64,000 bases of DNA. Source: Siphonodentalium dalli (taxonomy: Eukaryota > Mollusca > Scaphopoda > Gadilida > Siphonodentaliidae). The stretch's first letter is position 1. Each line of letters starts with the position of its first letter. Below the pieces are notes generated by a model. That model was not told where the DNA came from, made no database searches, and saw nothing but the letters and a program-made list of their open reading frames with translations. The translations under genes and the position numbers were made by a program. The stretch is taken from the NCBI GenBank assembly GCA_032622095.1, contig CP136068.1:148999365-149063364 (forward strand), in the 5' to 3' direction. This document shows, piece after piece, positions 12,745 to 23,109 of this stretch.

Positions 12745-13240
12745 ACAAATAAAATACCTGTAATTCACTTCACGAGGCCACGGGCTCCCAATGGGTTATA
12801 CATTTTGTTCAGGCTAGCAATGGGTTTAATACTATTTCCCTTTTACTAAAGGTAAACAATAATACCGATGTTTTGCAATTAATACCAAAATGACATCACT
12901 ACACTAGTGTACACACTACTGAATAATGCACGAAATGGCATGCAGAATAACTAGAACACAATACTTAGTATCAATCGTCCATGCTACCGGTACGAAAATA
13001 TCTAAGTACATTTCTAATATAAAATACCTACAATTCGTTTCACGGGGCCACGGGCTCCCAATTGGTTATAAATTATTTTCAGACTATTGGTGGGTTGAAT
13101 ACTATTTCCCGTTTTACTAAAGTAAAATAATAATACGATTTGCTTGCAATTGTATACCAAAGTACCATCATTACACTACATATTCCTGCATAATGAACGA
13201 AATAACATGCAGAATAATTAGACCACAATAATTATTATCA
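12745..13240. repeat. Diverged tandem duplication, unit about 260 bp
   Basis: Unit 1 (about 12745-12985) and unit 2 (about 13018-13245) share AAAATACCT, a GGGGCCACGGGCTCCCAAT-like block (12778, 13044), GGGTT(T/G)AATACTATTTCCC and CATGCAGAATAA(C/T)TAGA. A partial third relative, GCATGCAGAATAATAATCGGGC, is at about 11290. Non-coding. Confidence 0.75.
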
Positions 13241-13244
13241 AGGA

Positions 13245-14780
13245 CGAAACAAATGATTATTCAGCGATTTCGTGTTGGAGAATAAAAAAAAGGTTTATCG
13301 TATGATCATCGTACGTGGTCACGTGGCGGTTATTAACCCGGGGGACAGATTAGAGATACATCGTCGTTTCTGTATATTTTAACTGATTAGTACCGAACTA
13401 GTAACCCAGAGATGAAAAAACATGATTGTGTCAAATAAATAACCCCAGCGTTTATAATCTCACGAACTGACACACATTTTAAATATTTCAGTTAATACAT
13501 ACGATTGCAAATTGAGATACAATAGTTATAGAGTATGAGGTGGGTCACGTATGGACACTGATGCCGGTGGTTTACCAAGTATGTTATACGCAAACTGAGT
13601 TGTTGTCAGAGTTTGTTATATCTCTTCCCGTAACGGCCCCGACAACAAAATGGCTTTGTACATGCAACCCCTTTTCAAGGAACTTGTCAATATTGATTAT
13701 AAAACTCCGAAGGGAAATATCTGGTATCTCACTTAATAGTGTTTTAACAAATATATTTCTAATCAAGAACTATTGTAATGTTCTACAAATAGCGACAATT
13801 TCTGTCCTAATCCATAGAAAATAATTGAAGAAAACAATGATTTCCTAGTGAGAGAAACTACTGTTGATTGTTATCTTTGACTCAAATTTATTATTGTAAA
13901 CGCAATATATAAAGACAGCGCATGGAAGAGAATCGTCTATTATTTATATGGAAGGTGTTTTCTGGCAATAAAAGCAGACAACATGCATATATAACAACAG
14001 ATAACACAAGAACATAATTATGCACTCTCTGATGTGGAAATGTTCAGAAAATAAGTTCAACAAACGGCGTATCATCGTATGGCCATGAAACGGCACATGG
14101 CCATTTGTTGAAATACTATCTAAACATCTCCTATTATACGCTATTCGCTTACGATTTTCTCCCTGAATCGAAATAGGTCGATAATAATCCTAACTACCTT
14201 TCTATGAGCAGTACATGTCATGAAAAGACGCATTGAAGTAAACCAAATACTTCGAACACAAATACTGCAACATGTGTATTCAATACTATTCATTGCAAAT
14301 CTGGAATCGGAAACGGAATAACGCGCAACTTCTGGTCTGGAAAAAGTACAATGCGTTATCTTAACATGCGAAGACAATTAATAACTTTTCATATACTGTT
14401 TTCGCTTCGTTTTAATCGTCAAAGCTACATGTATGTAGTACCATGCGCCTTTCAGATCGATAACCGCTCTAGATTTTCTTACCATGGTATACATGTGCAA
14501 TTAAAAAACGGAATTAAAATTCGAAACGATCTCAAATTTCGCGAAAACTATAAAAAAAAACCCACCTATTTTCAACGCTATTTGTTTGGAAATCTTCCGT
14601 GTATGTAGTTTTTTTTAGATTCCTCTTATCAAACTCTGAACCCTTCTACTAGACTGATATACACCACTACTAAAGTCACCCTCTATATAATACACGCCAT
14701 GTTCAGCAACCCGTATGAGTAACTTGTAACATCTTTTACTATGGCATTGTGTTATGGAGTGTGCAGGACGATTCGGCATC
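13245..14780. other. Gene-free stretch
   Basis: A minus-strand ORF at 13584-13766 and a plus-strand ORF at 13540-13824 overlap. Neither has a recognised domain, a splice context or a second copy in the window. I see no supported gene. Confidence 0.4.
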
Positions 14781-14783
14781 TGA

Positions 14784-15131
14784 GCATTTCGGCACCTACA
14801 TGGTTTCAGGACGTTTCTGCACCTACATGGTTTTCAGAACGTTTCGGCACCTACATGTTTTTCAGAACGTTTCGGCACCTACATGTTTTTCAGAACGTTT
14901 CGGCACCTGCATGGTTTTTCAGGACACTTCGGCACCTGCACGGTTTTCAGGATGTTTCGGCACAAGCAAGGTTTTCATGACGTTTCGGCACCTGCATGGT
15001 TTTCAGGAAGTTTCGGCACCTGTATGGTTTTCAGAACGTTTCGGCACCTACATGGTTTTCAGAACGTTTCGGCACCTACATGGTTTTCAGAACGTTTCGG
15101 CACCTACATGATTTTCAGAACGTTTCGGCAA
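14784..15131. repeat. 28-bp minisatellite array (about 12 units)
   Basis: Units of ACGTTTCGGCACCTACATGG followed by TTTTCAGA repeat with rare length changes. Since 28 is not a multiple of three, three overlapping plus-strand frames each stay open for stretches. These ORFs are repeat artefacts. Confidence 0.9.
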
Positions 15132-15424
15132 TAATCTGTTAACTGCGTTCATTTTTTTGCGACCGACGTGCTCCGCATTATTTTTTTTACATTCATGACC
15201 GCCTTACACCCAGTCCAGTTTTCCTACATGAACCGCGTTATTTATACACAAATCAATATTTCAATTATAACATTGTGTACTAGTCAGGTTCGAAAATCTA
15301 AAAACGCCTCTAGAAACGAAGGTGCAGGCATTTTTCTTTCAGAAGCTTTTGAGAATTGTTTCTAAAAGTATTTTTATGCTGATTTCAAAAACCAATGTTG
15401 GCAAGTTGACAAATTATTATTTCT

Positions 15425-16175
15425 GGTCAAAAATGGCTATTAAAAATGGCCGCCATCAAAACAAAGTCTAACTTTACGTTTGTTGTTATGTGTTGCTCTA
15501 AGACGTTCGAATATTGAGTATTTCCGTACTTTCGAACGAATGGAAACAAGAAGAAGTATACACAGAACATATGTGGTAATTTAAAGTGAACATGTTTGAC
15601 ATTTAACCCCATTTATGGCAAAAAAATGACCAAAAAAAAAGAATTTGATAAATTATTACGGTCTTAAAAGCAGAAAGTGAAATATGCTGGAAACGTATCA
15701 TTAAAATGGTATAGACAGTTGTGTCTAAATTTAATTTGTAACCTGATTCCAAAAAAACAATGATGGCAACTCGACAAATAATTATTTCTGACCTAAAATG
15801 ACAATTCAAAATGGCCACCATCAGAATAAAGTCTAGATTTCCGTTTACTGTTATATGTTGTTCTAATACGTTTGAATATTATGCATTTCCGTACTTTCGA
15901 ACGAATTGTGACAAGAGACAGTATACGTAGAACATATGTGGTAATCTAAAGTGAACATGTTTGACATTTAACCCACTTTATGCCCAAAAATTACAAAAAA
16001 ACGCGAATTTTATAAATTATTGCGGTCTTAAATGTCAGAAAGTTAAATATATCCTTCAAATGGTTTAGACAGTTGTGTCTAAACGTAATTTGTAATCTGA
16101 TTCCAAAACACATTGTTGGCAGCTCGACAAATAATTATTTCTGACCTAAAATGACATTCAAACTGGCCGATATAA
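15425..16175. repeat. Tandem repeat, unit about 355 bp, 2.3 copies
   Basis: The block ATTTCTGACCTAAAATGACA...AAATGGCCACCATC, then a CCGTACTTTCGAACGAAT block, then GAACATGTTTGACATTTAACCC, recurs at about 355-bp spacing. The inverse single copy is at about 18110-18500. Non-coding. Confidence 0.75.
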
Positions 16176-16289
16176 TAATCAGTTAAACATTCGAAAATCA
16201 TCAGTAATATTATGAAACTGGTTCATCAACACACCCAATGCGACACAATTTGCCATTATATAGCCAAAAATAGTCACATAAAAGCCTTA

Positions 16290-17150
16290 TTTATTATTGC
16301 AGTCAGTTCCACAGTTGCGGAGTGGTGTGCAGGGTGACTCTGATTTTCTGCATGTACACCTTGCTGTTACACACCCCTTATTGCACTCACATTTGATTAT
16401 TTCGAGACATGATTTTGGAATGGGTTCTAGTGACCATCTAATCGACCATTTTCTTCTTTCCGTCCCATTGTCGAAGGATCCGGTAATGTTTGCACATGAA
16501 TGGCTGCTTGTTTCCAAACTAAAACCTGGTATATGGATATATGAGGTTCGGCACAGCGGCAATGTTATATATTTTATGCCTAAAATATATAATAAAACCT
16601 GGTAGTTTGTTCTCAAAAGTTGGTAATGAAATTAGTCACTAGTTGGTGGAAGCTTTTCGGGAGATTCAGTCCGAGAGAACATCCTGAATCTTGCATTGTT
16701 GAGTTTTGCATAGGAAACTCCATACAACTGGCATACAAAATGTTCAGCACTTTCAATTATTTCAGTGGATATTGCAATATCACCTATACCCTTTAAGAGT
16801 TCACAACATCCCAGGTAAATCTTCCATGCGGATCGTTTAGACACCCAATATATGAACGAAGTTGAATCACACCCCGTTAAAGCATGAAACGCAAGAATAT
16901 AGTTGAGAGCGTCGCTCGGTATTTTTGGGTGGCAAAATCCCCTGATGGGTAAAATTTTAGGGCTTTTGGAAGTTCCAGCCATCATGAACACATCACAATC
17001 TGCAGGGAATTTGTTTAGGTAACCAAGCAATAACACTAGAACATCGACGTCACTACTTACCACAATAACTTGTTTTAGATTGCACCCCATGTTGGCATCA
17101 AGTGAATGAAGGATACGTCTAGTGTTACCAAACCGAAAACAGAAGGTGTT
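16290..17150 (-). pseudogene. PIN-like/CXC multicopy gene, broken copy 1
   Basis: On the minus strand, an open segment (17090-16632) reads QVIVVSSDVDVLVLLLGYLN, then CDVFMMAG, FHALTGCDSTSFIY and RTESPEKLPPTSD. A second segment (to 16290) reads SLEIIKCECNKGCVTARCTC and CTPLRNCGTDC. Known family pattern: D(T/S)DVLVLLL, HALTGCDTTSF and a C-terminal Cys-rich CXC-type cluster, found in many copies in invertebrate genomes and probably carried by mobile DNA. Its biochemical role is not established; the Asp-rich core resembles PIN/FEN-type nucleases (inference). The 5' end is missing (the HEEADTR block is reduced to NTRRILHSLD). A stop after PPTSD and a 73-bp insertion (16520-16604) break the frame. 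Confidence 0.7.
16520..16604. repeat. Small insertion with 12-bp direct repeats in the pseudogene
   Basis: TAAAACCTGGTA occurs at 16520-16531 and again at 16593-16604. Copy 2 of the gene has a single such site (inverse, near 17775). The extra 73 bp therefore arrived with a 12-bp target-like duplication. Confidence 0.7.
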
Positions 17151-17165
17151 ACTGTTGTTGTTGCA

Positions 17166-18100
17166 GGGGGGTCCCCGAAGATTGCAGAGTAGATTGTTCG
17201 GTAGATGGAACAGACTTGATAGGGTTAGAGTCTAACCGCGAAGAGGCTGACACCAGACTTATCCTTGATTCACTTGATACCAGCATGGGGTGCAATCTGA
17301 AACAAGTTATTGTGGTAAGTAGGGAGGTCGATGTTCTTTTGGTATTGCTTGGTTACCTAGACTAAGTTCCTACATATTGTGATGATTGTGTTCATGATGG
17401 CTGGAACGTTCAAAAATCCTAAAATTTTACCCATCAGGGATGTTGCCACCCAAACCGAGCGACGCTCTGAACTATAGTCTTGCGTTTCATGCTTTAACGG
17501 GGTGTGATTAAACTTCGTTCATGTGGGGTGTCTAAACGATCTGCATGGAAGATTTACCTGGAATGTTGTGAACTCTTAACGGGTATAGGTCATATTGCAA
17601 TATTCACTGAAACAATTGAAAGTGCTGAACATTTTGTATGCAAGTTGTATGGAGTTTCAGATGCAAAACTCAACAATGCAAGATTCAGGATGTTCTCTCG
17701 GACTGAATCTCCTGAAAAGCTTCCACCAACCAGTGACTCATTTCATTACCGGTACCACCTTTTGATAACAAACTACCAGGTTTTAGTTCGGAAACAAGCA
17801 GCCATTCATGTGCAAACATTACCGGATCCTTCAACAATGAGATGGAAAGAAGAAAATGGTCTATTGGATCCAACCATGTCACTCGAACCCATTCCAAAAT
17901 CAAGTCTCGAAATAATCAAATGTGGGTGCAAGAAGGGGTGTGTAACAGCAAGGTGAACATGCAGAAAACCAGAGTCACCCTGCACACCACTCTGCAATTG
18001 TGGAATTGACTGCAATAATACATATGGATTTATTGGGACAAATTTTGGCTATATGATGACAAATATTGTCGCATTGGGTATTGATGAACCTGTTTCATAA
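17166..18100 (+). pseudogene. PIN-like/CXC multicopy gene, broken copy 2
   Basis: Begins just after a TTGTTGTTGCAG sequence that looks like a 3' splice site. It reads SNREEADTRLILDSL, MGCNLKQVIVVSREVDVLLV (SDVDVLV in copy 1), then after frame breaks SKRSAWKIYL, AEHFVCKLYGVSD, RTESPEKLPPTSD, TNYQVLVRKQAA, SLEIIKCGCKKGCVTAR, a TGA stop at 17954-17956, and the last Cys-rich piece CTPLCNCGIDC. It keeps the EEADTR block lost in copy 1 but lacks the HALTGCD region in frame (17490-17515 is damaged). The two copies are head to head. Function as for copy 1; certainly non-functional. Confidence 0.7.
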
Positions 18101-18629
18101 TATTACGGATGATTTTCGAATGTTTAACTGATTATTATATCGGCCAACAATGTTTTTTTTTTTTGGAATCAGATTACAAATTACATTTAGACACAACTGT
18201 CTCAACCATTTGAAGGATATATTTCCGGAATACTTCACTTTCTGCCATTTAAGAGGCAATAATCTATAAAATTCGCGGTTTTTTTCATTTTTGGGCATAA
18301 ATTGGGTTAAATGTCAAACATGTTCACTTTAAATTACCACATGTGTTCTGTATATAGTGTCTCTTGTCACAATTCGTTCGAAATTACGGAAATGCATAAT
18401 ATTCAAACGTCTTAGAACAACATATAATAGTAAAAGAAAATCCAGACTTTGTTCTGATGGCGGCCATTTTGAATTGTCATTTTGGGTCAGAAATAATAAT
18501 TTGTCGACTTGCCAACATTGGTTTTTGAAATCAGCATAACAAATACCTTTAGAAACAATTCTCAAAATCTTCTGAAAGAAAAATGCCCGCACCTTTCACT
18601 TTTATTCCATTTCGAACCTGACTATACGG

Positions 18630-20330
18630 TTTATTCAACATTCGAAGTTGGTCACTGACCGACATTCGCAATTGCATCATCCGTGCCAGAAATTTACACT
18701 TTATGGTGGTTATAATCAATGCTGCTTTAAAAAACGAGATACAATTCATATAAAGATTGTATGAAAAATGCGGTCTAAACGCGAACGCGATGTGGTAGCA
18801 TATTATTGATACAGTAGTATCGGTGGTCAACGTCGTTAAGGGGGGGGGTCGATTAATTAGAGCATAGCTGTATATGTGGACCAATGTAATGGATGTACCA
18901 TGTTATTATCGAAACATGTGTGACTACCATCCCCAACGACTCGGCCATTTCCGCTTCGCTAGGAAATAACCTCTCTCATAAATATAAACCATATTCGCAC
19001 AGTTCTATAGCTTACGGTACACCAATTATTCTCCATAAGTGACAGTGTTAATGACCAGGGCTATTCTCGATTCCTTTTGAATGCTGGAACATTCTGACCT
19101 AGTCAAATTTGAAGAATGACTCTTTGGACCCAATATGGCCCAGAAAAATTGACAGGTCCGTGTTCCTTTTCCATCTTTAAATTTACCGCGTTTGATACTA
19201 CCCTAATTCCGCACAAAATAATATTATAAAATGTTCAAACACACCACCGTTAAATGTCAGGTTAATTGTTTCCCCCGCTCTGGATCAATATTCATCTAGT
19301 TATGATATTTCCATGGTGGCGTTGATTGTCAATTGTCTGTATGTACATATAGTTTGGGCCATTTATATTTGTCATGCAATAAAATATATGATTTCTTTTA
19401 AATTTGATTAATTGGTATATATTGACTGATATACTTCCCAATGTCCTATACCCATATGAAATGAGTACAGGACAATATCACTCTCATTCCCCAAATCAGA
19501 AATTTTTGAATGCTTCTTTAAATTAATTGACACAGTGCAGCATTAAGATGTACACACTATAACAAAATGTTGTGAACACTTGTTAGAGCAATGGACCTGA
19601 TTTTCTCACAAATTATTGTGCTGTTTGTGGCACCGTTCCATTAACCCTATACTTGTTTATCTAATTATGATGAGAAATATAGTTGTTTTTGCCCGCACAA
19701 CAACATAGCCCAATTCAATATATTTATCGTACGTTTTACAAGGACAATAAAATCTCTAAAATGACACGTGTCTTTTTTGGACTGAAAAAACATTAACCAT
19801 CTCTATTCTGATTATCTATGTGTATATGTAAAAATATACTCGGAAGATCAGAGAACCATATACTGAAAAGGTTAACTATGCCCAGTAATTTGATGCCTCT
19901 GGAGTTATAGATATAACTATCAAGTCTCTTTGAGTTAGTCGCGATATTGACCGCGGCATTAGTAAGTCATCACCTAGTGACAGAGAGAAAAGTGTGTGAC
20001 CAATTTCAAATTATAACTGATGTAACAGGTTCTAGGAATATAACTCCACAATGCTCTGGTGTAAAGTCGTGTTTATGCAACAACCATTCATCAGAAACAA
20101 TGTACCTACTATAATTTGAAGTATTGTATTGGCCAATTTGTTCTTTTCTCTGAGCATAAACTCTCCTCCAAATTGGTGCATAGTTTTTCTATTAAGAGGT
20201 GTGATACCAGTCTTAAATGTAATGACATGGAATAAAAAGGGTTTCAAACGGAGAATACACTCGGCTTCAAGAAGTGGAATAATTCACAGAATAAATAAGT
20301 TGATACATCAAAACCCCACAAAAGCTTTTT
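18630..20330. other. Stretch without a supported gene
   Basis: Mostly AT-rich with no recognised protein. A minus-strand open frame at about 20032-20285 (TTG or internal ATG start, about 83 codons, containing FKTGITPLNRKTMHQFGGE) looks somewhat protein-like. It has no motif I recognise and no splice or promoter context. Confidence 0.4.
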
Positions 20331-20381
20331 AAAAAATACATAGGACTAACCCTTCTTCTGTCGTGGCTGGGAACACTACGG

Positions 20382-20482
20382 CCATGGGACGATTCAACTT
20401 GGGAGCAGTTCTAGGGTCACCAGATCAGCTTGCTGTCATCGAACAGAATCATCGGTTAGATAGTATGCGCCTGCAACACGAA
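20382..20482 (+). CDS. Candidate exon, unknown
   Basis: ATG in the context GGCCATGGG opens MGRFNLGAVLGSPDQLAVIE, continuing QNHRLDSMRLQHEG, where a weak donor (AAG|GTGTGC) could end the exon. GC content is higher than in the surroundings and all residues before the stop are unremarkable. There is no family recognition, no second copy in the window and no promoter. It could be a chance ORF. Confidence 0.2.
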
Positions 20483-21369
20483 GGTGTGCATATAGTGATA
20501 ATCAGATAAGTTATCTATGCCCAGCAAATAAATCAACACAATTAACCTTGCCATGCCATACCGAGGGTACATTAAAAAGATGAATTTGCTAACTGCACTC
20601 GAGAGTATAGATAAATAAAATGAACTGTATTATTTAGTACCATTCAGAGACCGTTCACTGCATTTGACTCTCCACATTGACATATATTCTGTAACAATAG
20701 TTCTTACCATAACCATGCAATTTCACAAAAGAGTTACCGAAACACAAGTGAGGCATCATCATTCATCCTATGCCTGACAGGGATACATTTTCTGCTGCTG
20801 GTGAATGTGAATTGCATTTAAAATAGTTGCATTATACATATATATCCTAGAAAAGACCCCACTGTGCTATTTACTATTCTGAATGTATCATAAAAATAGC
20901 CACATAATCGCAATGCTACATTGTAGTTTCATAAATTGGCACATACATGCTATTTAAAGCCGTTTATCTTTGATATAAATTTTGGAATAAAATGAGTTCA
21001 TTGTTTGGTCATCTAGATCAAAACGGACAGAATGGGAAAGGGGAAAGTAACTCATACCGGACTGTCCTCATCGGCTGCAATGCTGAAATATTGAACACCA
21101 CGATGACAGCGCACCGACATGAGCACCGTCTGTGTGACGGCTTCTTGAGGTGAGACATGAACAGAGAAGAAATGCAAGGCCTCGGCTGCAGGGAAAGAAT
21201 GGTTTGTTCTAACTGTCCCTACGTGTCTGAACCATATACACTATATGGAGAGATTAACACCGGGAGGCCTGGACGGAGGGCAACAAAGATAAATGTTGGA
21301 CTGGCTCTAGGTTTGAGCAAAACACCGATTGCCGTGACAGACTACATACGAATATTGTATCTCACGTGA

Positions 21370-21805
21370 CTTTGTTATTGAAATCAAGCTTTCCGATTGG
21401 TTGGCTACTCGACTCTATTAGTCGTAGTTGTATACTACGCCTTCAAGTCTCTCCCATCGTGCACTATGCATATGTAGTTTTGACTACTAAAAATAGTAAC
21501 GAACACTACATCAAACTTTGTTCTGAAACTACTTGTTATTTCGCCGCTGATCCAAATTAAAGCTTCAGTAAGGCGAACATCAATTGTCTGAACTTAGTAA
21601 AAGTTGAAAATAGTAGTTTCCTACTGCTAAATCAAAATATTTGTTCGATACAATATAATAATTAGAGCATGACTTGTCGTGAAATACGCCGATATAGTGC
21701 ATAGTGCGGTTGTGTAGTTCACTCCGCTTCGCGTCGTGAACTACACAACCTCACTATGCACTATATCGGCGTATTTCACTCCAAGCCATGCTCTATTTAT
21801 TAAAT
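21370..21805. mobile_element. Insertion interrupting the MULE transposase, with hairpin
   Basis: Separates two adjacent transposase blocks (RILYL and ANFPAPSK) that should be contiguous. It starts near TATCTCACGTGACTTTG and a CCGATTGGTTGG motif that resembles 59728-59765, and contains the 133-bp hairpin at 21663-21795. No coding capacity and no clear target duplication. Confidence 0.6.
21663..21795. repeat. 133-bp hairpin
   Basis: The left arm TAGAGCATGACTTGTCGTGA, AATACGCCGATATAGTGCAT and GTTGTGTAGTTCAC is mirrored by the right arm with four or five mismatches around a CCGCTTCGCG loop. The end motif AGCATGGCTTGGAGT is shared with the hairpins at 26066 and 60339. Confidence 0.85.
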
Positions 21806-22756
21806 ATGCCTCTGTGCCAACTTCCCAGCCCCATCAAAATAAGGGATGTAGAAAACAGCAAACCGTGTATCGGGCATAATTATTAGAAGGAACAAGTTAG
21901 ATATGCAGACGCGGAGGACCAAGCTAATCATGCAGCAACGACAAAAAGGAAGAAAAACTCTTACCTAGTGGATCTTCAAGGTAACGGTGCATATACTAAC
22001 AGTATATACTCAGGGTCTGGTAAGAATCCTTTTCAACCAGCAACACACTGTCACAGATTGCCTATTCAATTTCTGAAAATGTGACTGCGAGCACGACTGG
22101 CAGTACATAATAAACTATGCTCCAGAGGGGGACATTTGAGGGCAGTTCCAGGACGCAGGTGTTTTAAAGGAGAGTGATCGGCTGCTATACCATTCCATCG
22201 TAATATTGGAGATTAAAAATTACGGGCGAAAGAGGTGCTGCAGATATGAAGAAGCGGGGCGGTATTGATGGCAAAATAATAAGCACTGATGGACATAGTG
22301 CTGGAGCAATAGCCGCACAGGAATTATTTGAAGAAGATGTTTGTGAGTGTACTCTATAAATGTACAATGCTCTCTTCTCGTATGCACACGACATGGTTTG
22401 ACATACTTATATAGGACACATTGAAACTATCAGAACATTGGGGTCACTAGGTTGCCAGTACCATGTATATATTAACTGAAATATGTAAAGTTTGTATCAG
22501 TTCGTGATGGCTGGCAGCGTCATTCTCAATCTGATGTTAGATACAACGTTGGAGAGAGGCTGTTTAGTTGGCACAATCATACTTTTTCATCACTGGGTTC
22601 CTATTTCAGTATTTATCAGTAATAATATTCAGACACAACCTTTAGCTTCATCATTAATAAAAATACATTTGCATAATTTTCTTTTGTTGTTTTGGTGTAT
22701 CTCAGATCTTCCCCGCCGGTTAATAACCAGCGTATAATGATTCAACGATAAGGCCC

Positions 22757-22763
22757 TATATAT
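22757..22763 (+). promoter_or_regulatory. TATA box candidate
   Basis: TATATAT lies about 25-32 bp upstream of a pyrimidine-rich TTATTCTTCTCGACTCAG start-like sequence and 64-70 bp upstream of the ATG at 22827. The spacing suits a TATA-driven promoter for the signal-peptide exon. Confidence 0.5.
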
Positions 22764-22826
22764 CACAACGCGAAATTGCTGCATGATTATTCTTCTCGAC
22801 TCAGTTCTCTCACGCTGCGAAAGAAA

Positions 22827-22916
22827 ATGAAGACGTGTTTAGTTCTTGTTATGGTCGCCGTGCTGATGGTACAGCTCGTTTGCTCTGAGACTTCCGAAAG
22901 CAGTGGAGAGACCAAG
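22827..22916 (+). CDS. First coding exon of a small secreted protein
   Basis: A 30-residue exon starts MKTCLVLVMVAVLMVQLVCS and ends ETSESSGETK, with a splice donor AAG|GTTAGT at 22917. It has a short basic N-terminus, a 15-residue hydrophobic core and a small-residue cleavage region (VCS-ET), so it is a textbook signal peptide with the start of an acidic propeptide. The TATA box is correctly placed. Small secreted bivalve peptides often have this first-exon layout. I could not identify a matching second exon, so the mature product (antimicrobial, shell-matrix or other) is unknown. The donor region is tandemly repeated directly downstream. Confidence 0.5.
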
Positions 22917-23105
22917 GTTAGTAGATATATCATAGTGACCACCGGACAGAGACCAAGGTTAGTAGATATATCATAGTGACCACCGGACAGATACCAAGGT
23001 TAGTAGACATAGCATAGGGACCGCCGGACAGAGAACAAGGTTAGTATATATAACATAGGGCCCACCGGATAGAGACCAAGGTTTGTAGAACATAGGGACC
23101 ACCGG
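22905..23105. repeat. 42-bp tandem repeat spanning the splice donor
   Basis: About five units of the form AGAGACCAAGGTTAGTAGAT followed by ATATCATAGTGACCACCGGAC. The first unit overlaps the exon end. Each of the first four keeps a donor-like AAGGTTAGTA, and the fifth has AAGGTTTGTA. Confidence 0.9.
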
Positions 23106-23109
23106 ACAT

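Larger units (their letters stand above)
15283..18622. mobile_element. 3.3 kb inverted-repeat unit with head-to-head gene fragments
   Basis: The outermost ends GTCAGGTTCGAAA (15283) and its inverse TTTCGAACCTGAC (18610-18622) bound two arms that meet near 17165. Each arm has a non-coding outer part with an AAAATGGCCGCCATCA-like motif and an inner fragment of the same PIN-like/CXC gene reading outward from the centre. The left outer part holds about 2.3 tandem units of about 355 bp (centres near 15440, 15800, 16150). The right has one. Arms differ by substitutions and indels, so this is not an assembly foldback. Whether the unit is itself a transposon or a local inverted duplication is undecided; no clear target duplication was seen. 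Confidence 0.7.
20992..22370 (+). pseudogene. Mutator-like (MULE) transposase, decayed
   Basis: Pieces in order: 20992-21369, one frame with a TGA at 21151, reading SYRTVLIGCNAEIL, GLGCRERMVCSNCPYVSE and GRPGRRATKINVGLALGLSK. After a gap (about 21370-21805) come ANFPAPSK and KTANRV with two in-frame stops, then NKLDMQTRRTKL. In another frame VDLQGNGAYTNSIYSGSGKN and PFQPATH, then SENVTAS. In a further frame AADMKKRGGIDGKIISTDGH. These match, in order, conserved blocks of a Mutator-type transposase common in molluscs and cnidarians (zinc-binding CxxC, PAPS-K-MQ, GVGKTPFQPAT, SENVT, TDGDS). The last Asp-containing block, likely part of the DDE site, reads TDGHS. Several stops and frameshifts make it dead. 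The family call is from memory of conserved motifs. Confidence 0.7.

Noticed and set aside
13540-13824. Overlapping ORFs on both strands
   Set aside because: No motif, no splice context, no second copy; left as unsupported.
14741-15134. Three overlapping ORFs rich in FGTYMVF / RHLHGF
   Set aside because: 28-bp minisatellite read in its three frames.
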